Counted from the stretch's first letter, positions 8,395 to 17,809 are shown. The stretch is DNA of 64,000 bases from Carthagonibacter metallireducens (GCA_023554445.1 JAMJQQ010000081.1:1-64000); one strand, 5' to 3'. Made by a program: numbers and translations. The notes: generated by a model from the sequence alone, not told the origin.

Positions 8395-9265
8395 GGCACC
8401 TGTCTGCGGCCGTCACGGCGGCCGTGAGCAGGTCCCGGAAGCTCTTCGCGACCCGATGCGTAGTGGCGATGACCTCCTCGTGGTCCAACGCCGCATCTCC
8501 GAGTCCCGCGGCGTAATTCGTCAGGCAACTGACGCCGAAGCAGCGGATTCCGCGAGCTCGCGCCACGATCAGTTCGGGCACCGTGGACATTCCCACCGCG
8601 TCTGCGCCGAGCTTGCCCAGCATTCGGATCTCTGCCGGGGTCTCGAAGCTCGGCCCGAGAAGGGCCGCATATACTCCCTCCTGCAGAGGCACCCCCGTCT
8701 CATTCGATGCCTCGCGCAGTATGGAGCGCAGTTCCACATCCCAGGCCGCCGTCATGTCCGGAAACCGTGGCTCGCCTGAAACGGGGGGGCCGACGAGAGG
8801 GTTGGTCCCCGTCAGGTTCAGATGGTCCCGGATGATCATCAGGTCGCCGGGCACGAAATCCGGGTTGATCGCACCCGCGGCGTTCGACAGGAACAGAGCC
8901 CGAATACCGAGTTCCGCGAGCACCCGAACGGGAAAGGTGGCGAGCCGTGCCGAATGGCCCTCGTAGAGATGCGCCCGGCCGCGCATGACGACGCAGGGGA
9001 CGCCTCCCAGCTCACCCAGGACCAGCTCTCCCGCGTGACCCTCCACGCCGGGCTCGGGAAACCCATCGATCTCTTCGTACGGGATCCTCAGGGCCCCCTC
9101 GATGCAATCCGTCAGGCCGCCGAGTCCGGAACCGAGTACGAGGCCGATTCGTGGACTGACCCCCGGACTGCGGTTCCGGATCGCCGCCGCACTGCGACCT
9201 GCCCGTTCGGTGAGGTCTGCCGGCGCGCTCAAGCCAGAACTCCCGCCAGGGTAGCCGTCATCCAT
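8372..9265 (-). CDS. punA: Purine nucleoside phosphorylase (trimeric type)
   Basis: 297 residues. The phosphate-binding IGLVLGSGLGGL (about 40-51) and the later MRGRAHLYEG, LFLSNAAGAI and MSTVPELIVARARGI motifs are those of the PNP/MTAP family 2. The enzyme splits inosine, guanosine or related nucleosides into base and ribose-1-phosphate. It starts inside the last 37 bases of the upstream nucleoside transporter gene, so uptake and cleavage of nucleosides are probably made together. Confidence 0.92.
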   Translation of the reverse strand: MDDGYPGGSSGLSAPADLTERAGRSAAAIRNRSPGVSPRIGLVLGSGLGGLTDCIEGALRIPYEEIDGFPEPGVEGHAGELVLGELGGVPCVVMRGRAHLYEGHSARLATFPVRVLAELGIRALFLSNAAGAINPDFVPGDLMIIRDHLNLTGTNPLVGPPVSGEPRFPDMTAAWDVELRSILREASNETGVPLQEGVYAALLGPSFETPAEIRMLGKLGADAVGMSTVPELIVARARGIRCFGVSCLTNYAAGLGDAALDHEEVIATTHRVAKSFRDLLTAAVTAADRCLTAAPSG

Positions 9266-10731
9266 GTCGCCACCGTGCCACCGAGCATCGCCCGCAGACC
9301 GAGGGTCGAGAGATCCTGCCTCCGGGAAGGCGCGATACCTCCGATACCACCGATCTGTATGGCGATCGAAGAGAAATTCGCGAATCCGGTCAAGGCGTAG
9401 GTGGCGATGATGGCGGACTTGGGTGAGAGGTCGGAGCCGGCGGAAAGCCCGTCGGCCAGCATCTGAAAAGCCACGAATTCATTGGCGACCATCTTCACGC
9501 CGAACAGACTCCCGATCTCGGCGGCGTCCTTCATCGGCACGCCGATCAGCCACGCGACGGGCGCGAACAGATACCCGAGGATCATCTCCAGCGTTACGCC
9601 CTCGACGCCCACCAGACCGAGCGTCCAGCCGAGAATTCCATTGCCGAGGGCAATGAGCGCGAGAAAGGCGATCAGCATCGCTCCGACGTTGAGCGCGAGC
9701 CGCATCCCGTCACTGGCTCCACCAGCCGCCGCATCGATCACGTTGGAGTAATCGAGTTCCAGATCCGTCTCCATGCCGTCTGCCGTGACGGGCTTACCGG
9801 TTTCGGGCACGAGCATCTTGCTGACCACGATCCCGGCGGGAGCAGCCATGATGCTCGCCGCGAGCAGGTGACCCGCGATCGTGGGAAAGCTCCCCGACAG
9901 CATGGCCACGTAGGCCGCCATTACGCCGCCGGCAACGGTCGCGAATCCGCCAGTCATTACGGTGTTCAGTTCCGACATCGTCATCTCTTCGACGAACGGC
10001 TTCACCAGCAGCGGGGCCTCCGTCTGTCCGACGAAGATGTTCCCGGCGGCGGAGGTGGTCTCTGCACCGCTCGTGCCCAGCGTCCTCTGCATCAGCCACG
10101 CTACACCGCTCACGATCCGCTGCATTACACCGACGTAATAGAGAATCGTCATCAGAGCGGAGAAGAAAATGATCGTCGGCAGCACGCTGAAGGCGAAATT
10201 CGCGAACAGTGGGACGGTCGCTCCATCCTCCAGCGGAACCACCGGCTGAACCAGATTCCCGAAAACGAAGGAGGCGCCTGCGTTCGTGTAGCCGATCAGG
10301 GCGACGAAGACGTCGTTCACCACGCGAAAGAACGCACGGCCCCAGTCCGTGTTCAGGACGAGAAGGGCGAACACCAGCTGGAGTCCCAGGCCCTTTGCGA
10401 CGAGGGACCACCGGATCGCCGAGCGTTGCGCCGAGAAGAACCACAGGGCGGATAGCAGAACGACCAGCGCGAGAGCTCCTCGCGCGGCGCGAACGGGTAG
10501 CGGCTCCGCGATCTCATCGACGTCGATGAGCCCGGAAGGCTCGGCGTCCGCCTGCTGCACTGGTGCCCGGTCGATCGCCTCGTCCGAGACGGCAAAGCCC
10601 GCCTGCTCCGACCTGACGACCTCCGGCGGCACCTCCGGGTCGCCTCTGAGCTCCGCTCCCGGGAACAGAAGGGCAGCAGCAACAGCCATGCAGAGGAGGT
10701 CGCGCCGTCGGCCCCGGCGCACCGAATTCAC
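9229..10731 (-). CDS. nupC: NupC-family concentrative nucleoside transporter
   Basis: About 500 residues. After a signal-like N-terminus and a stretch of some 60 polar residues come the membrane domain elements of the CNT family, including FVFGNLVQPVVP, SALMTILYYVGVMQ, the substrate-site VGQTEAPLLVKPF and MTGGFATVAGGVMAAY. It imports nucleosides with sodium or protons. The start is taken as GTG at 10731, which overlaps the rhomboid stop as GTGA; an ATG at 10689 is also possible. The polar N-terminal extension (about residues 30-80) is longer than in E. coli NupC. Confidence 0.9.
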   Translation of the reverse strand: MNSVRRGRRRDLLCMAVAAALLFPGAELRGDPEVPPEVVRSEQAGFAVSDEAIDRAPVQQADAEPSGLIDVDEIAEPLPVRAARGALALVVLLSALWFFSAQRSAIRWSLVAKGLGLQLVFALLVLNTDWGRAFFRVVNDVFVALIGYTNAGASFVFGNLVQPVVPLEDGATVPLFANFAFSVLPTIIFFSALMTILYYVGVMQRIVSGVAWLMQRTLGTSGAETTSAAGNIFVGQTEAPLLVKPFVEEMTMSELNTVMTGGFATVAGGVMAAYVAMLSGSFPTIAGHLLAASIMAAPAGIVVSKMLVPETGKPVTADGMETDLELDYSNVIDAAAGGASDGMRLALNVGAMLIAFLALIALGNGILGWTLGLVGVEGVTLEMILGYLFAPVAWLIGVPMKDAAEIGSLFGVKMVANEFVAFQMLADGLSAGSDLSPKSAIIATYALTGFANFSSIAIQIGGIGGIAPSRRQDLSTLGLRAMLGGTVATWMTATLAGVLA

Positions 10732-11492
10732 CACGAGCCGAAGCGCCCGATCTGTTCCTTGGTAAGCACGATTCCAGCGTGCTTCGCTTCGACCAGCTTT
10801 CTTCGCGCGAACAGTTTGATCAGGACGACACCGGCTACGAAACCGCCCACGTGGGCCCAGAACGCCACTCCGCCACCGGATCCCGTGCCCGCCGCCAGGC
10901 CGGAGAACAGCTGGAGGCCAAACCAGAGTCCGAGCACTGCCAGGGCCGTCATCGGGATCACGCGGACGTAGACGACGAGAAAGATCAGCGTGTGGACTCG
11001 CACCTTCGGATAGAGGACGATGTAACCACCCATGATCCCGCTGATCGCTCCGGACGCTCCCACGGTGGGGATCGCGCTCGACGGGTCTATGAAGATGTGG
11101 GCCAATGCCGCCAGGACGCCGCACAGCACGTAGAAGATCACGTAGCGCAGGTGACCCATCGAGTCCTCGATATTGTTACCGAAGACCCAGAGAAACCACA
11201 TGTTTCCCAGAAGGTGCATCCAGCCGCCGTGCATGAACATCGACGTGAACACGGTGGACCAGGTATGCCCCCCGATCGTGCAGCTGGCTTCACCGAGCGA
11301 AACCGTCTCACCAGATCCAATGGCTCCAGTGATCTCGGCAGGAATAGCCCCGTACGCGCAGAGCGAATTCAGGAACGGCTCGGCAACGCCTGCTCCCTGA
11401 ACGAGTAACCAGACGAGGATGTTCGCCGCGATGATCAGAATCGTGACGAAGGGAAACAGCTCGGTCGGGTTGTCATCGCGCAGTGGAAACAT
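10728..11492 (-). CDS. Rhomboid-family intramembrane serine protease
   Basis: 254 residues with six or more membrane helices. The catalytic serine lies in GASGA (Ser147) and the histidine in HVGGF (His214); the HLLGNMWFLWVFGNNIED segment in the first half is also typical. Rhomboids cut single-pass membrane proteins inside the bilayer. A long loop between helices 1 and 2 (about 44-80) contains three cysteines. It shares a transcript with the nucleoside genes downstream but no functional link is obvious. Start ATG at 11492. Confidence 0.92.
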   Translation of the reverse strand: MFPLRDDNPTELFPFVTILIIAANILVWLLVQGAGVAEPFLNSLCAYGAIPAEITGAIGSGETVSLGEASCTIGGHTWSTVFTSMFMHGGWMHLLGNMWFLWVFGNNIEDSMGHLRYVIFYVLCGVLAALAHIFIDPSSAIPTVGASGAISGIMGGYIVLYPKVRVHTLIFLVVYVRVIPMTALAVLGLWFGLQLFSGLAAGTGSGGGVAFWAHVGGFVAGVVLIKLFARRKLVEAKHAGIVLTKEQIGRFGSW

Positions 11493-11499
11493 GCCCGGA

Positions 11500-11528
11500 A
11501 GGGTAGACGAGGCCTACGGGAGACGCAA
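11500..11528 (-). promoter_or_regulatory. Possible promoter of the rhomboid-nupC-punA operon
   Basis: TTGCGT (11528-11523) and TACCCT (11505-11500) are 17 bases apart on the minus strand. The -35 box is identical to that of the atp promoter. Transcription would begin almost at the start codon (11492), giving a leaderless or nearly leaderless message. Confidence 0.33.
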
Positions 11529-11691
11529 TACGGGCTCCTTCTGAACGACACTGTCGCGCCTTCCCTGCCTTTCTGACACGAAAACGAACCGCGGGGTGCC
11601 AGAATAGCGGAATTCTGACCAATTTCGCCGGCTCTGAACGGCACATCGCTTGCACTTCCCACATCTCGAGCGAAACCACGAACGACCCGGT

Positions 11692-11729
11692 CTCCCGCCC
11701 GCCGGCGCGGCGCGGCCTCCGGGCGGGAG
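11692..11729 (+). other. Stem-loop in the dnaK leader
   Basis: CTCCCGCCCG (11692-11701) and CGGGCGGGAG (11720-11729) are perfect 10-base inverted arms around an 18-base GC-rich loop. The stem ends 20 bases before the dnaK start codon, just ahead of the GAAAGGGA ribosome site. No T-run follows, so a simple terminator is unlikely. It could affect message stability or translation. The heat-shock CIRCE element is not present. Confidence 0.5.
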
Positions 11730-11749
11730 CGAGAAAGGGAAACAACTCT

Positions 11750-13690
11750 ATGAGCAAAGTCATCGGAATCGACCTCGGAACGACCAATTCCGTGGTGTCC
11801 GTGATGGAGGGTGGCGATCCGGTCGTGATCCCGAACGCGGAGGGAGCTCGAACTACTCCTTCCGTGGTCGCGTTCACGAAGGACGGAGAGCGCCTGGTCG
11901 GGCAGGTGGCCAAGCGACAGGCGGTAACCAATCCCGTGAACACGGTCTCATCGATCAAACGTTTCATGGGTCGCAAGTGCTCGGAGGTCGAGCACGAGAG
12001 ACAGCTGGTCCCCTACGAGATCGAGTGCGACGGGCAGGACAGGGTTCAGGTCAAGATCCCCGCGGTAGACAAGACGTTCACGCCGCCGGAAATCTCGGCG
12101 ATGGTCCTCCAGAAGATGAGGCAGACAGCTGAAGACTACCTGGGCTCGGAGGTCAGCCAGGCCGTGATTACGGTTCCTGCCTACTTCAACGATGCCCAGC
12201 GGCAGGCCACCAAGGACGCTGGCAAGGTCGCGGGCCTCGAAGTGCTCCGGATCATCAACGAGCCGACGGCGGCCGCCCTCGCGTACGGGCTGGACAAGAA
12301 GAGCGACGAGAAGATCGCGGTGTTCGATCTGGGCGGCGGCACCTACGACATCTCGATCCTCGAGCTGGGCGATGGCGTCTTCGAAGTGAAGGCCACGAAC
12401 GGCGACACGCACCTGGGCGGAGACGATTTCGATCAGCGCGTGATCGACTGGATGGTCGAGGAATTCAAGAAGGACCAGGGTATCGATCTCTCAAAGGACC
12501 CGATGGCCCTGCAGCGTCTGAAGGAGGCCGCGGAAAAGGCCAAGATGGAGCTTTCCACGACCACTCAGACCGACATCAACCTGCCGTTCATCACGGCGGA
12601 CCAGAGCGGTCCCAAGCATCTGCACATGACGCTGACCCGCTCGAAGTTCGAGCAGCTGGTGGATGACCTGATCGAGCGGACCAAGGATCCGATGAAGAAG
12701 GCGCTCGACGACGCCGGGCTCAAGCCCGACGAAATCGATGAGGTGATCCTGGTCGGCGGGTCTACGCGAATCCCCAAGATTCAGGAGACCGTGCGCGAGT
12801 TCTTCGGCAAGGAGCCTCACAAGGGAGTGAACCCGGACGAGGTCGTCGGCATCGGCGCCGCGATCCAGGGCGGAGTGCTCGCCGGGGACGTCAAGGACGT
12901 TCTTCTGCTGGATGTGACCCCGCTGTCGCTCGGGATCGAGACCCTCGGTGGCGTGATGACGGCGCTGATCACCAGGAACACGACGATCCCGACCAAGAAG
13001 AGCGAGGTGTTCTCAACGGCCGAGGACAGCCAGCCGACGGTGGATATCCACGTCCTGCAGGGCGAACGCCCGATGGCCGCGGACAACAAGACGATCGGCC
13101 GCTTCCAGTTGACGGGGATTCCACCGGCGCCTCGAGGCGTGCCGCAGATCGAGGTCACGTTCGATATCGATGCGAACGGCATTCTGCACGTCAGCGCCAA
13201 GGACCGGGCGACAGGTAAGGAGCAGAAGATCCGGATCGAGGCCTCTTCCGGTCTCTCCGACTCCGAGATCGAGAGAATGGTCAAGGATGCCGATGCACAT
13301 GCGTCGGAGGACAAAGATCGGCGGGAGAAGGCCGAGGCCCGGAACCGGCTCGATTCCCTGATCTACCAGACCGAGAAGAACATCGAGGAGTGGAAGGAAT
13401 CGCTCGACGATGATTCGAAGCAGAAGATCGAGTCGACGCTGGAGCGCGGGCGGCAGGCCCTGAAGCAGGATGACCAGTCCGAGATCCAGTCCGCGACCGA
13501 GGAAATTCAGCAGACCGTTCAGGCCGCGGCGCAGCAGATCTACGCCAAGGCTGGAATGGGCGAGCAGGGAGCGCCCGGCGAAGCTGGATTCGAAGCCGGG
13601 GAAGCTGACGACGAGTCGGCGGGCGGTGCGGGGGACGAAGACGTGGTCGAGGCGGACTACGAAATCGTCGAGGAGGCGGAGGACAAGTAG
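11750..13690 (+). CDS. dnaK: Chaperone DnaK (Hsp70)
   Basis: 646 residues of full family length. The N-terminus has IGIDLGTTNSVVSVMEGG, the phosphate loops include FDLGGGTYDISILE and ILVGGSTRIPKI, and the linker DVLLLDVTPLSLGIET leads into the substrate-binding domain. The C-terminal lid ends in a long acidic tail (VVEADYEIVEEAEDK). It binds and refolds unfolded proteins with DnaJ and GrpE; neither gene is adjacent. A purine-rich ribosome site precedes the ATG. It stands alone between the rhomboid operon and its own terminator. Confidence 0.98.
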   Translation: MSKVIGIDLGTTNSVVSVMEGGDPVVIPNAEGARTTPSVVAFTKDGERLVGQVAKRQAVTNPVNTVSSIKRFMGRKCSEVEHERQLVPYEIECDGQDRVQVKIPAVDKTFTPPEISAMVLQKMRQTAEDYLGSEVSQAVITVPAYFNDAQRQATKDAGKVAGLEVLRIINEPTAAALAYGLDKKSDEKIAVFDLGGGTYDISILELGDGVFEVKATNGDTHLGGDDFDQRVIDWMVEEFKKDQGIDLSKDPMALQRLKEAAEKAKMELSTTTQTDINLPFITADQSGPKHLHMTLTRSKFEQLVDDLIERTKDPMKKALDDAGLKPDEIDEVILVGGSTRIPKIQETVREFFGKEPHKGVNPDEVVGIGAAIQGGVLAGDVKDVLLLDVTPLSLGIETLGGVMTALITRNTTIPTKKSEVFSTAEDSQPTVDIHVLQGERPMAADNKTIGRFQLTGIPPAPRGVPQIEVTFDIDANGILHVSAKDRATGKEQKIRIEASSGLSDSEIERMVKDADAHASEDKDRREKAEARNRLDSLIYQTEKNIEEWKESLDDDSKQKIESTLERGRQALKQDDQSEIQSATEEIQQTVQAAAQQIYAKAGMGEQGAPGEAGFEAGEADDESAGGAGDEDVVEADYEIVEEAEDK

Positions 13691-13727
13691 AGGCATCCCG
13701 CGTTGCGGAATGCCGATAAACAGTACT

Positions 13728-13753
13728 CGACGGCGCCCTGCGGGGCGCCGTCG
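13728..13753 (+). terminator. Terminator of dnaK
   Basis: Arms CGACGGCGCC (13728-13737) and GGCGCCGTCG (13744-13753) form a perfect 10-base stem with a 6-base loop, then TCGTTTC. The T-run is weak. It lies 38 bases after the dnaK stop. A smaller imperfect hairpin (13693-13713) precedes it. Confidence 0.65.
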
Positions 13754-13931
13754 TCGTTTCGGGCAACGAATTCCTGGAGGTCGGGTGTCCGAATCCGGGA
13801 GCCGTGGAATCCCCCGGGCATCCCCACGCCCGGGGAACCCCCGGAGCCCGGCAGCGATATGAACCGGTCGCGCCCGGAGCCAGCAACTCGACAGGGCACC
13901 GCGCACCTGAACTCAGACTCGACGGGAACCG

Positions 13932-15464
13932 ATGAGAGACCCACTGCGAAGCAAGCTCAATCTGATCATCACGGCGGTCGTGGCGTTCGCGATCGGCCTT
14001 GGAATCGCCGCCCGGTTCGACCTTACGCCACCCGGCGTCGCCCAGGAGAAGAACCCGCCTCTTCGACTGGTGTCCTCGAACTGGGACGCATCAGCGGCAC
14101 AGACGATCCCGATGAACGGCTTCGCCGAGATCGCGGAGCAGATCACGCCCGCCGTCGTAACGATCTACGTCGATCGCGACATCGCCGAGCACAGTCGGCG
14201 CCGCCTGCCAGAACCGTTCGATCAGTTCCAGCCCGAGATTCCGCCGACGGTGAGGGGAAGCGGTTCCGGCTTCATCATCAGTGAGGATGGATACATCGTC
14301 ACGAACAACCATGTGGTCGAAGACGCCGCGAGGATCACCGTGGAGTTGTTCGACCGGCGCCGATTCGACGATGTTCGACTGGTGGGACGGGATGCCACGA
14401 CCGACATCGCGCTGCTGAAGCTGGAGGCCGACGACCTCACGGCTGCTTCCCTCGGCACCAGCGAAGGCGCCCGTGTCGGCGAGTGGGTACTGGCGGTAGG
14501 CAGCCCCGGATTCACCCGGGGCACGGAGCCGTTGACCATGACCGTCACCGCCGGGATCATCAGCGCCAAGGGACGCAACATCAGAATCATCGACGAGTCC
14601 AGCGCGATCGAGGACTTCATACAGACCGATGCCGCGATCAACCCGGGGAATTCCGGCGGACCACTGATCAACGCGCAGGGACGGGTGATAGGTGTCAATG
14701 CGGCCATCGCCTCTCGGTCGGGATCATACGAAGGATACGGATTCGCGGTGCCGATCGATCTCGCCCGAGAGGTCATCGACGATCTGGTGGAATACGGTCG
14801 CGTGCGTCGTGCACTGCTCGGCGTCCAGATCACGGCGGTCGATGCGCCGATAGCCACCGATTACGGGCTCGAGCGACCTTTCGGAGCTCAGGTCCTCAGG
14901 ATCGAAGAGGGAATGGCAGCGGCGGAGGCCGGCATTCGAGTGGGTGACCTGATCGTCGCGATCGACGGCGAGCAGGTGGAGTCGGTCAACGACCTGCAGA
15001 CGAAAATCCGCAAGCGCGAACCCGGCGAAACGGTCCGGGTCGAGGTTGTCGATTACGAGCGTGAGCGCCGGACCGTGTCGGTTCGCCTCGAGGAGGCGGA
15101 AGCGGTTCAGACGGCGAGTATCGCTCCGGAAGTCGCCGAAGAGACTCCCGATCCGCTGGGCCTGGTGGTGGATGAGATCTCCTCGGATGTCCGCCGGGCG
15201 CTCGACATTCCGGGCGAGGTTGACGGCGTGATGATTACCGAGATGGATCGGTTCGGACAATTCGCGCAGCGCTGGGGACGGATGAGTCCCAGCGACAACC
15301 CGATCATCGTCAGCGTCAACCGCACCGAGGTCGGAAGCGTGGATGATTACCGGCGTGAGATCGCCCGGGTCGAGCCCGGAGACGTGGTGAGCCTGCTCGT
15401 CTACGACCCGAATCAGAGGGGTACGATTCCGGTCAGCGTTCCACTTCCGTCGAACCCTCGCTGA
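13932..15464 (+). CDS. htrA: HtrA/Deg-family serine protease with two PDZ domains
   Basis: 510 residues. An N-terminal hydrophobic helix (about 9-26) anchors or exports it to the periplasm. The trypsin-like domain has the triad His127 (TNNHVVED), Asp158 (TTDIALLK) and Ser241 (GNSGGPL). PDZ1 is near 270-375 (LLGVQIT, AAEAGIRVGDLIVAIDG) and a more divergent PDZ2 near 405-500. It degrades or refolds damaged envelope proteins. The 241-base gap upstream, with the dnaK terminator, indicates its own promoter. Both neighbours (dnaK, trigger factor) are also protein quality-control genes. Confidence 0.94.
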   Translation: MRDPLRSKLNLIITAVVAFAIGLGIAARFDLTPPGVAQEKNPPLRLVSSNWDASAAQTIPMNGFAEIAEQITPAVVTIYVDRDIAEHSRRRLPEPFDQFQPEIPPTVRGSGSGFIISEDGYIVTNNHVVEDAARITVELFDRRRFDDVRLVGRDATTDIALLKLEADDLTAASLGTSEGARVGEWVLAVGSPGFTRGTEPLTMTVTAGIISAKGRNIRIIDESSAIEDFIQTDAAINPGNSGGPLINAQGRVIGVNAAIASRSGSYEGYGFAVPIDLAREVIDDLVEYGRVRRALLGVQITAVDAPIATDYGLERPFGAQVLRIEEGMAAAEAGIRVGDLIVAIDGEQVESVNDLQTKIRKREPGETVRVEVVDYERERRTVSVRLEEAEAVQTASIAPEVAEETPDPLGLVVDEISSDVRRALDIPGEVDGVMITEMDRFGQFAQRWGRMSPSDNPIIVSVNRTEVGSVDDYRREIARVEPGDVVSLLVYDPNQRGTIPVSVPLPSNPR

Positions 15465-15486
15465 TCCCGCGCGCCATCGTGCGATC

Positions 15487-15527
15487 CGCGGGCGGCGCTC
15501 TCCGATCGGCGGAGGACGCCGCCCGCG
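15487..15527 (+). terminator. Terminator of htrA
   Basis: CGCGGGCGGCG (15487-15497) pairs with CGCCGCCCGCG (15517-15527). An inner hairpin CTCCG/CGGAG fills the loop. A T-rich segment (TTCCGTTCTGT) follows. It lies 22 bases after the stop codon. Confidence 0.7.
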
Positions 15528-15616
15528 TTCCGTTCTGTCCGGTTCAGACCCCGGGTGAGCACGCGTAGCCCGTATCGGGCTCCGGAGTTAGAATTGCGGT
15601 TGCTCCGGCTCGGCCA

Positions 15617-15700
15617 GCGAAAGTGGCGGAACTGGCAGACGCGCCAGCCTTAGGAGCTGGTGGCCGAAAGGCCGTGGGGGTTCGAGTCCCCCCTTTCGCA
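15617..15700 (+). tRNA. tRNA-Leu (anticodon UAG)
   Basis: The acceptor stem GCGAAAG (15617-15623) pairs with CTTTCGC (15693-15699), with discriminator A at 15700. The anticodon arm is CCAGC-CTTAGGA-GCTGG, giving anticodon TAG, which reads CUA leucine codons. The long variable arm TGGCCGAAAGGCC is typical of a class II tRNA such as leucine. The T-arm GGGGG-TTCGAGT-CCCCC is intact. CCA is not encoded (TCA follows). TAGAAT at 15589-15594 is a plausible -10 box. Trigger factor starts 34 bases downstream, so the two may share a transcript. Confidence 0.96.
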
Positions 15701-15734
15701 TCACATCCAGATCCTCAGAAGTGAGATTCGGTTG

Positions 15735-17030
15735 ATGGCAGACGATACGATAGAGACGAACGATACCATGGACACCGGGATCGACGTCGCCGTGGAGGTC
15801 GGGGACGGCTGGTCGCGCAGACTGACGATCACGGTGGCACCGGAACGAGTCGCGCGGGCGCGGGCGAAGGAGCGCAAACGACTCTCGAAATCGATTCGCC
15901 TGAAAGGTTTTCGCAAGGGACGCGTTCCGGGCGATGTCGTAGAGCAACGTTTCGGCACGGAACTCGATCAGATCGTTCAGGAACGTCTGATCGAGGATGC
16001 CTATCGGGAAGCCATCGATTCAACCGAACTTCAGCCCGCCGGGGCGGCGAGCGTTTCCAACGTGCAGTACGCGCCCGGCGAACGGCTGACCTTCCAGGCG
16101 GAGGTCGAGATCATGCCGACGCTCGAACTGTCGCGAATCGGGGGCTTCCGGCTCAAGCGGGAGACCGCGCCCGTGACCGACGAGGAAGTCCGGCAGATCC
16201 TGGACCGTGTTCTCTCGGACTTCGCCGACTGGCGGGAGGTCGAGCGCAAAGCGGCGCAGGGGGACCTCGTAGCGGTGCGTGTGGCGCCGCTGGCTGAGGG
16301 AGAGGATCAGCCCGCCGAGGAGGCGAAGCCGTATCGGTTCGTGCTGGGATCGGGGCAGGCGTTACCGGATGTCGAGAAGGCGATCACCACGCTCGGATCC
16401 GGCGAATCGGGAGCGTTCCTGGTCGAATTTCCCGGCGAAGGCGAGGACGCGGCGCCGGAGGCCCGCAGGCTGTTCGTAGCCGTCGATGCCGTCGAAGAAC
16501 AGGTGTTGCCCGAACTCGACGATGATCTCGTCAAGCGCGCGACGGGCGGCGCTCAGGAAACGGCTGAGGATCTCGAGCAGGTCATCCGCGCCGACCTCGC
16601 CCGCCACCACGCGGAAGAGGCGGAAGGCAAGCTCCGCGGGGCGATTCTCGAAGCACTGATCGACGCGAACTCCTTCACTCTCCCCGGGTCTCTCATCGAT
16701 CGCTACCTGGATGGAATGCTTCGTGCGCCCGAGGGAGCGGACCCGGCCGAGCTCCGGCAGGCGCGTGAGTCTCTCGCGCCCCATGCCGAGCGCCAGATCA
16801 AGGAGGAGATGATTCTCGATCGGCTGATCGAGCGCGAAGGTCTGCGGGCGGGCGATGAGGAGGTGGATGCACGCATCGAGGAGCTGGCGGAGCGGAGCAG
16901 TTCCACGGCGTCGGCGGTGCGCAGACAACTCATCAAGGAAGGCCAGCTCGAGTCGTTGAAGCGAAGCATCGAGGTGGACAGGGCCTTCGAGTACCTGAAG
17001 TCGCAATCGGAGATCGAGGACGCAAGTTGA
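15735..17030 (+). CDS. tig: Trigger factor, ribosome-bound chaperone and prolyl isomerase
   Basis: 431 residues. The ribosome-binding domain has the signature SIRLKGFRKGRVPGDVVEQRFG (about residues 50-72), which grips the ribosomal exit-tunnel rim. The middle PPIase domain (about 155-250) is divergent and the C-terminal cradle follows. The start is ATG at 15735; a frame reading back through the tRNA is excluded. The order tig-clpP-clpX is a classic proteostasis cluster conserved in many phyla. Confidence 0.95.
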   Translation: MADDTIETNDTMDTGIDVAVEVGDGWSRRLTITVAPERVARARAKERKRLSKSIRLKGFRKGRVPGDVVEQRFGTELDQIVQERLIEDAYREAIDSTELQPAGAASVSNVQYAPGERLTFQAEVEIMPTLELSRIGGFRLKRETAPVTDEEVRQILDRVLSDFADWREVERKAAQGDLVAVRVAPLAEGEDQPAEEAKPYRFVLGSGQALPDVEKAITTLGSGESGAFLVEFPGEGEDAAPEARRLFVAVDAVEEQVLPELDDDLVKRATGGAQETAEDLEQVIRADLARHHAEEAEGKLRGAILEALIDANSFTLPGSLIDRYLDGMLRAPEGADPAELRQARESLAPHAERQIKEEMILDRLIEREGLRAGDEEVDARIEELAERSSSTASAVRRQLIKEGQLESLKRSIEVDRAFEYLKSQSEIEDAS

Positions 17031-17112
17031 TCGGACGGGAAACCCGTTGCCGTATCCGGGTAGCATCTCGGGTCGGAAACCGTCCGTATCCAGTCTGCAG
17101 AGAACGGAAGCC

Positions 17113-17784
17113 ATGACGATTTATGCCCCGTACGTGATCGAGCGGTCCAGCCGCGGCGAGAGGAGTTACGACATCTTCTCTCGCCTCCTCATGGACCGGA
17201 TTGTGTTCCTCGGAACGCCCATAAACGACGATGTGGCGAACGTCGTGATCGCCCAGCTCCTCTTTCTCCAGGCGGAGAACCCGGAACGCGACATCAACAT
17301 CTACATCAACAGTCCCGGGGGAAGCGTCTACGCCGGGCTGGCGATCTACGACACGATCCAGTACATGTCGGCGCCGGTGGCCACGATCTGCATGGGAATG
17401 GCCGCCTCGATGGGCGCGTTTCTCCTGGCGGCCGGTACACCCGGCAAGCGCTCCGCCCTGCCCAACTCGCGCATCATGATTCACCAGCCGTCCGGAGGCT
17501 CGCAGGGCACCGCGGCCGACATCGAGATTCAGGCGCGCGAGGTCCTCCATGCGAGGGAGCGTCTCAACGCGCTCCTCGCGAAGCACACGGGGCAGTCGAT
17601 CGACCAGATCGGCGAAGACGTGGACCGGGATCGCTACATGTCTCCGACCGAAGCCCGTGACTACGGGATCATCGATCGGATCATCGAGCACGCCGACGGC
17701 GCCGACGGCGGCCCGGGTTCGGATGATGCCCCCGTCGAGCGAACGGGACCGGAAGCGGTCGCAGACTCCAAATCCGACGGCTGA
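17113..17784 (+). CDS. clpP: ATP-dependent Clp protease proteolytic subunit
   Basis: 223 residues from the ATG at 17113 (MTIYAPYVIERSSRGERSYD). The active site is Ser99 in MGMAASMGA, His124 in IMIHQPSGG and Asp173 in DRDRYMSPTEARDYG. ClpP forms two stacked heptameric rings that degrade proteins fed by ClpX. The C-terminal extension after IIDRIIEH is a disordered acidic tail of about 30 residues that E. coli ClpP lacks. An upstream in-frame start (17047) would add 22 residues without family similarity. Confidence 0.97.
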   Translation: MTIYAPYVIERSSRGERSYDIFSRLLMDRIVFLGTPINDDVANVVIAQLLFLQAENPERDINIYINSPGGSVYAGLAIYDTIQYMSAPVATICMGMAASMGAFLLAAGTPGKRSALPNSRIMIHQPSGGSQGTAADIEIQAREVLHARERLNALLAKHTGQSIDQIGEDVDRDRYMSPTEARDYGIIDRIIEHADGADGGPGSDDAPVERTGPEAVADSKSDG

Positions 17785-17809
17785 CCGGGGAAACCGAGAG
17801 GAAACGCGC

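Noticed and set aside
11493..11749. CIRCE or sigma-32 heat-shock promoter for dnaK
   Set aside because: No TTAGCACTC-N9-GAGTGCTAA and no well-spaced CTTGAA/CCCCAT pair could be found.
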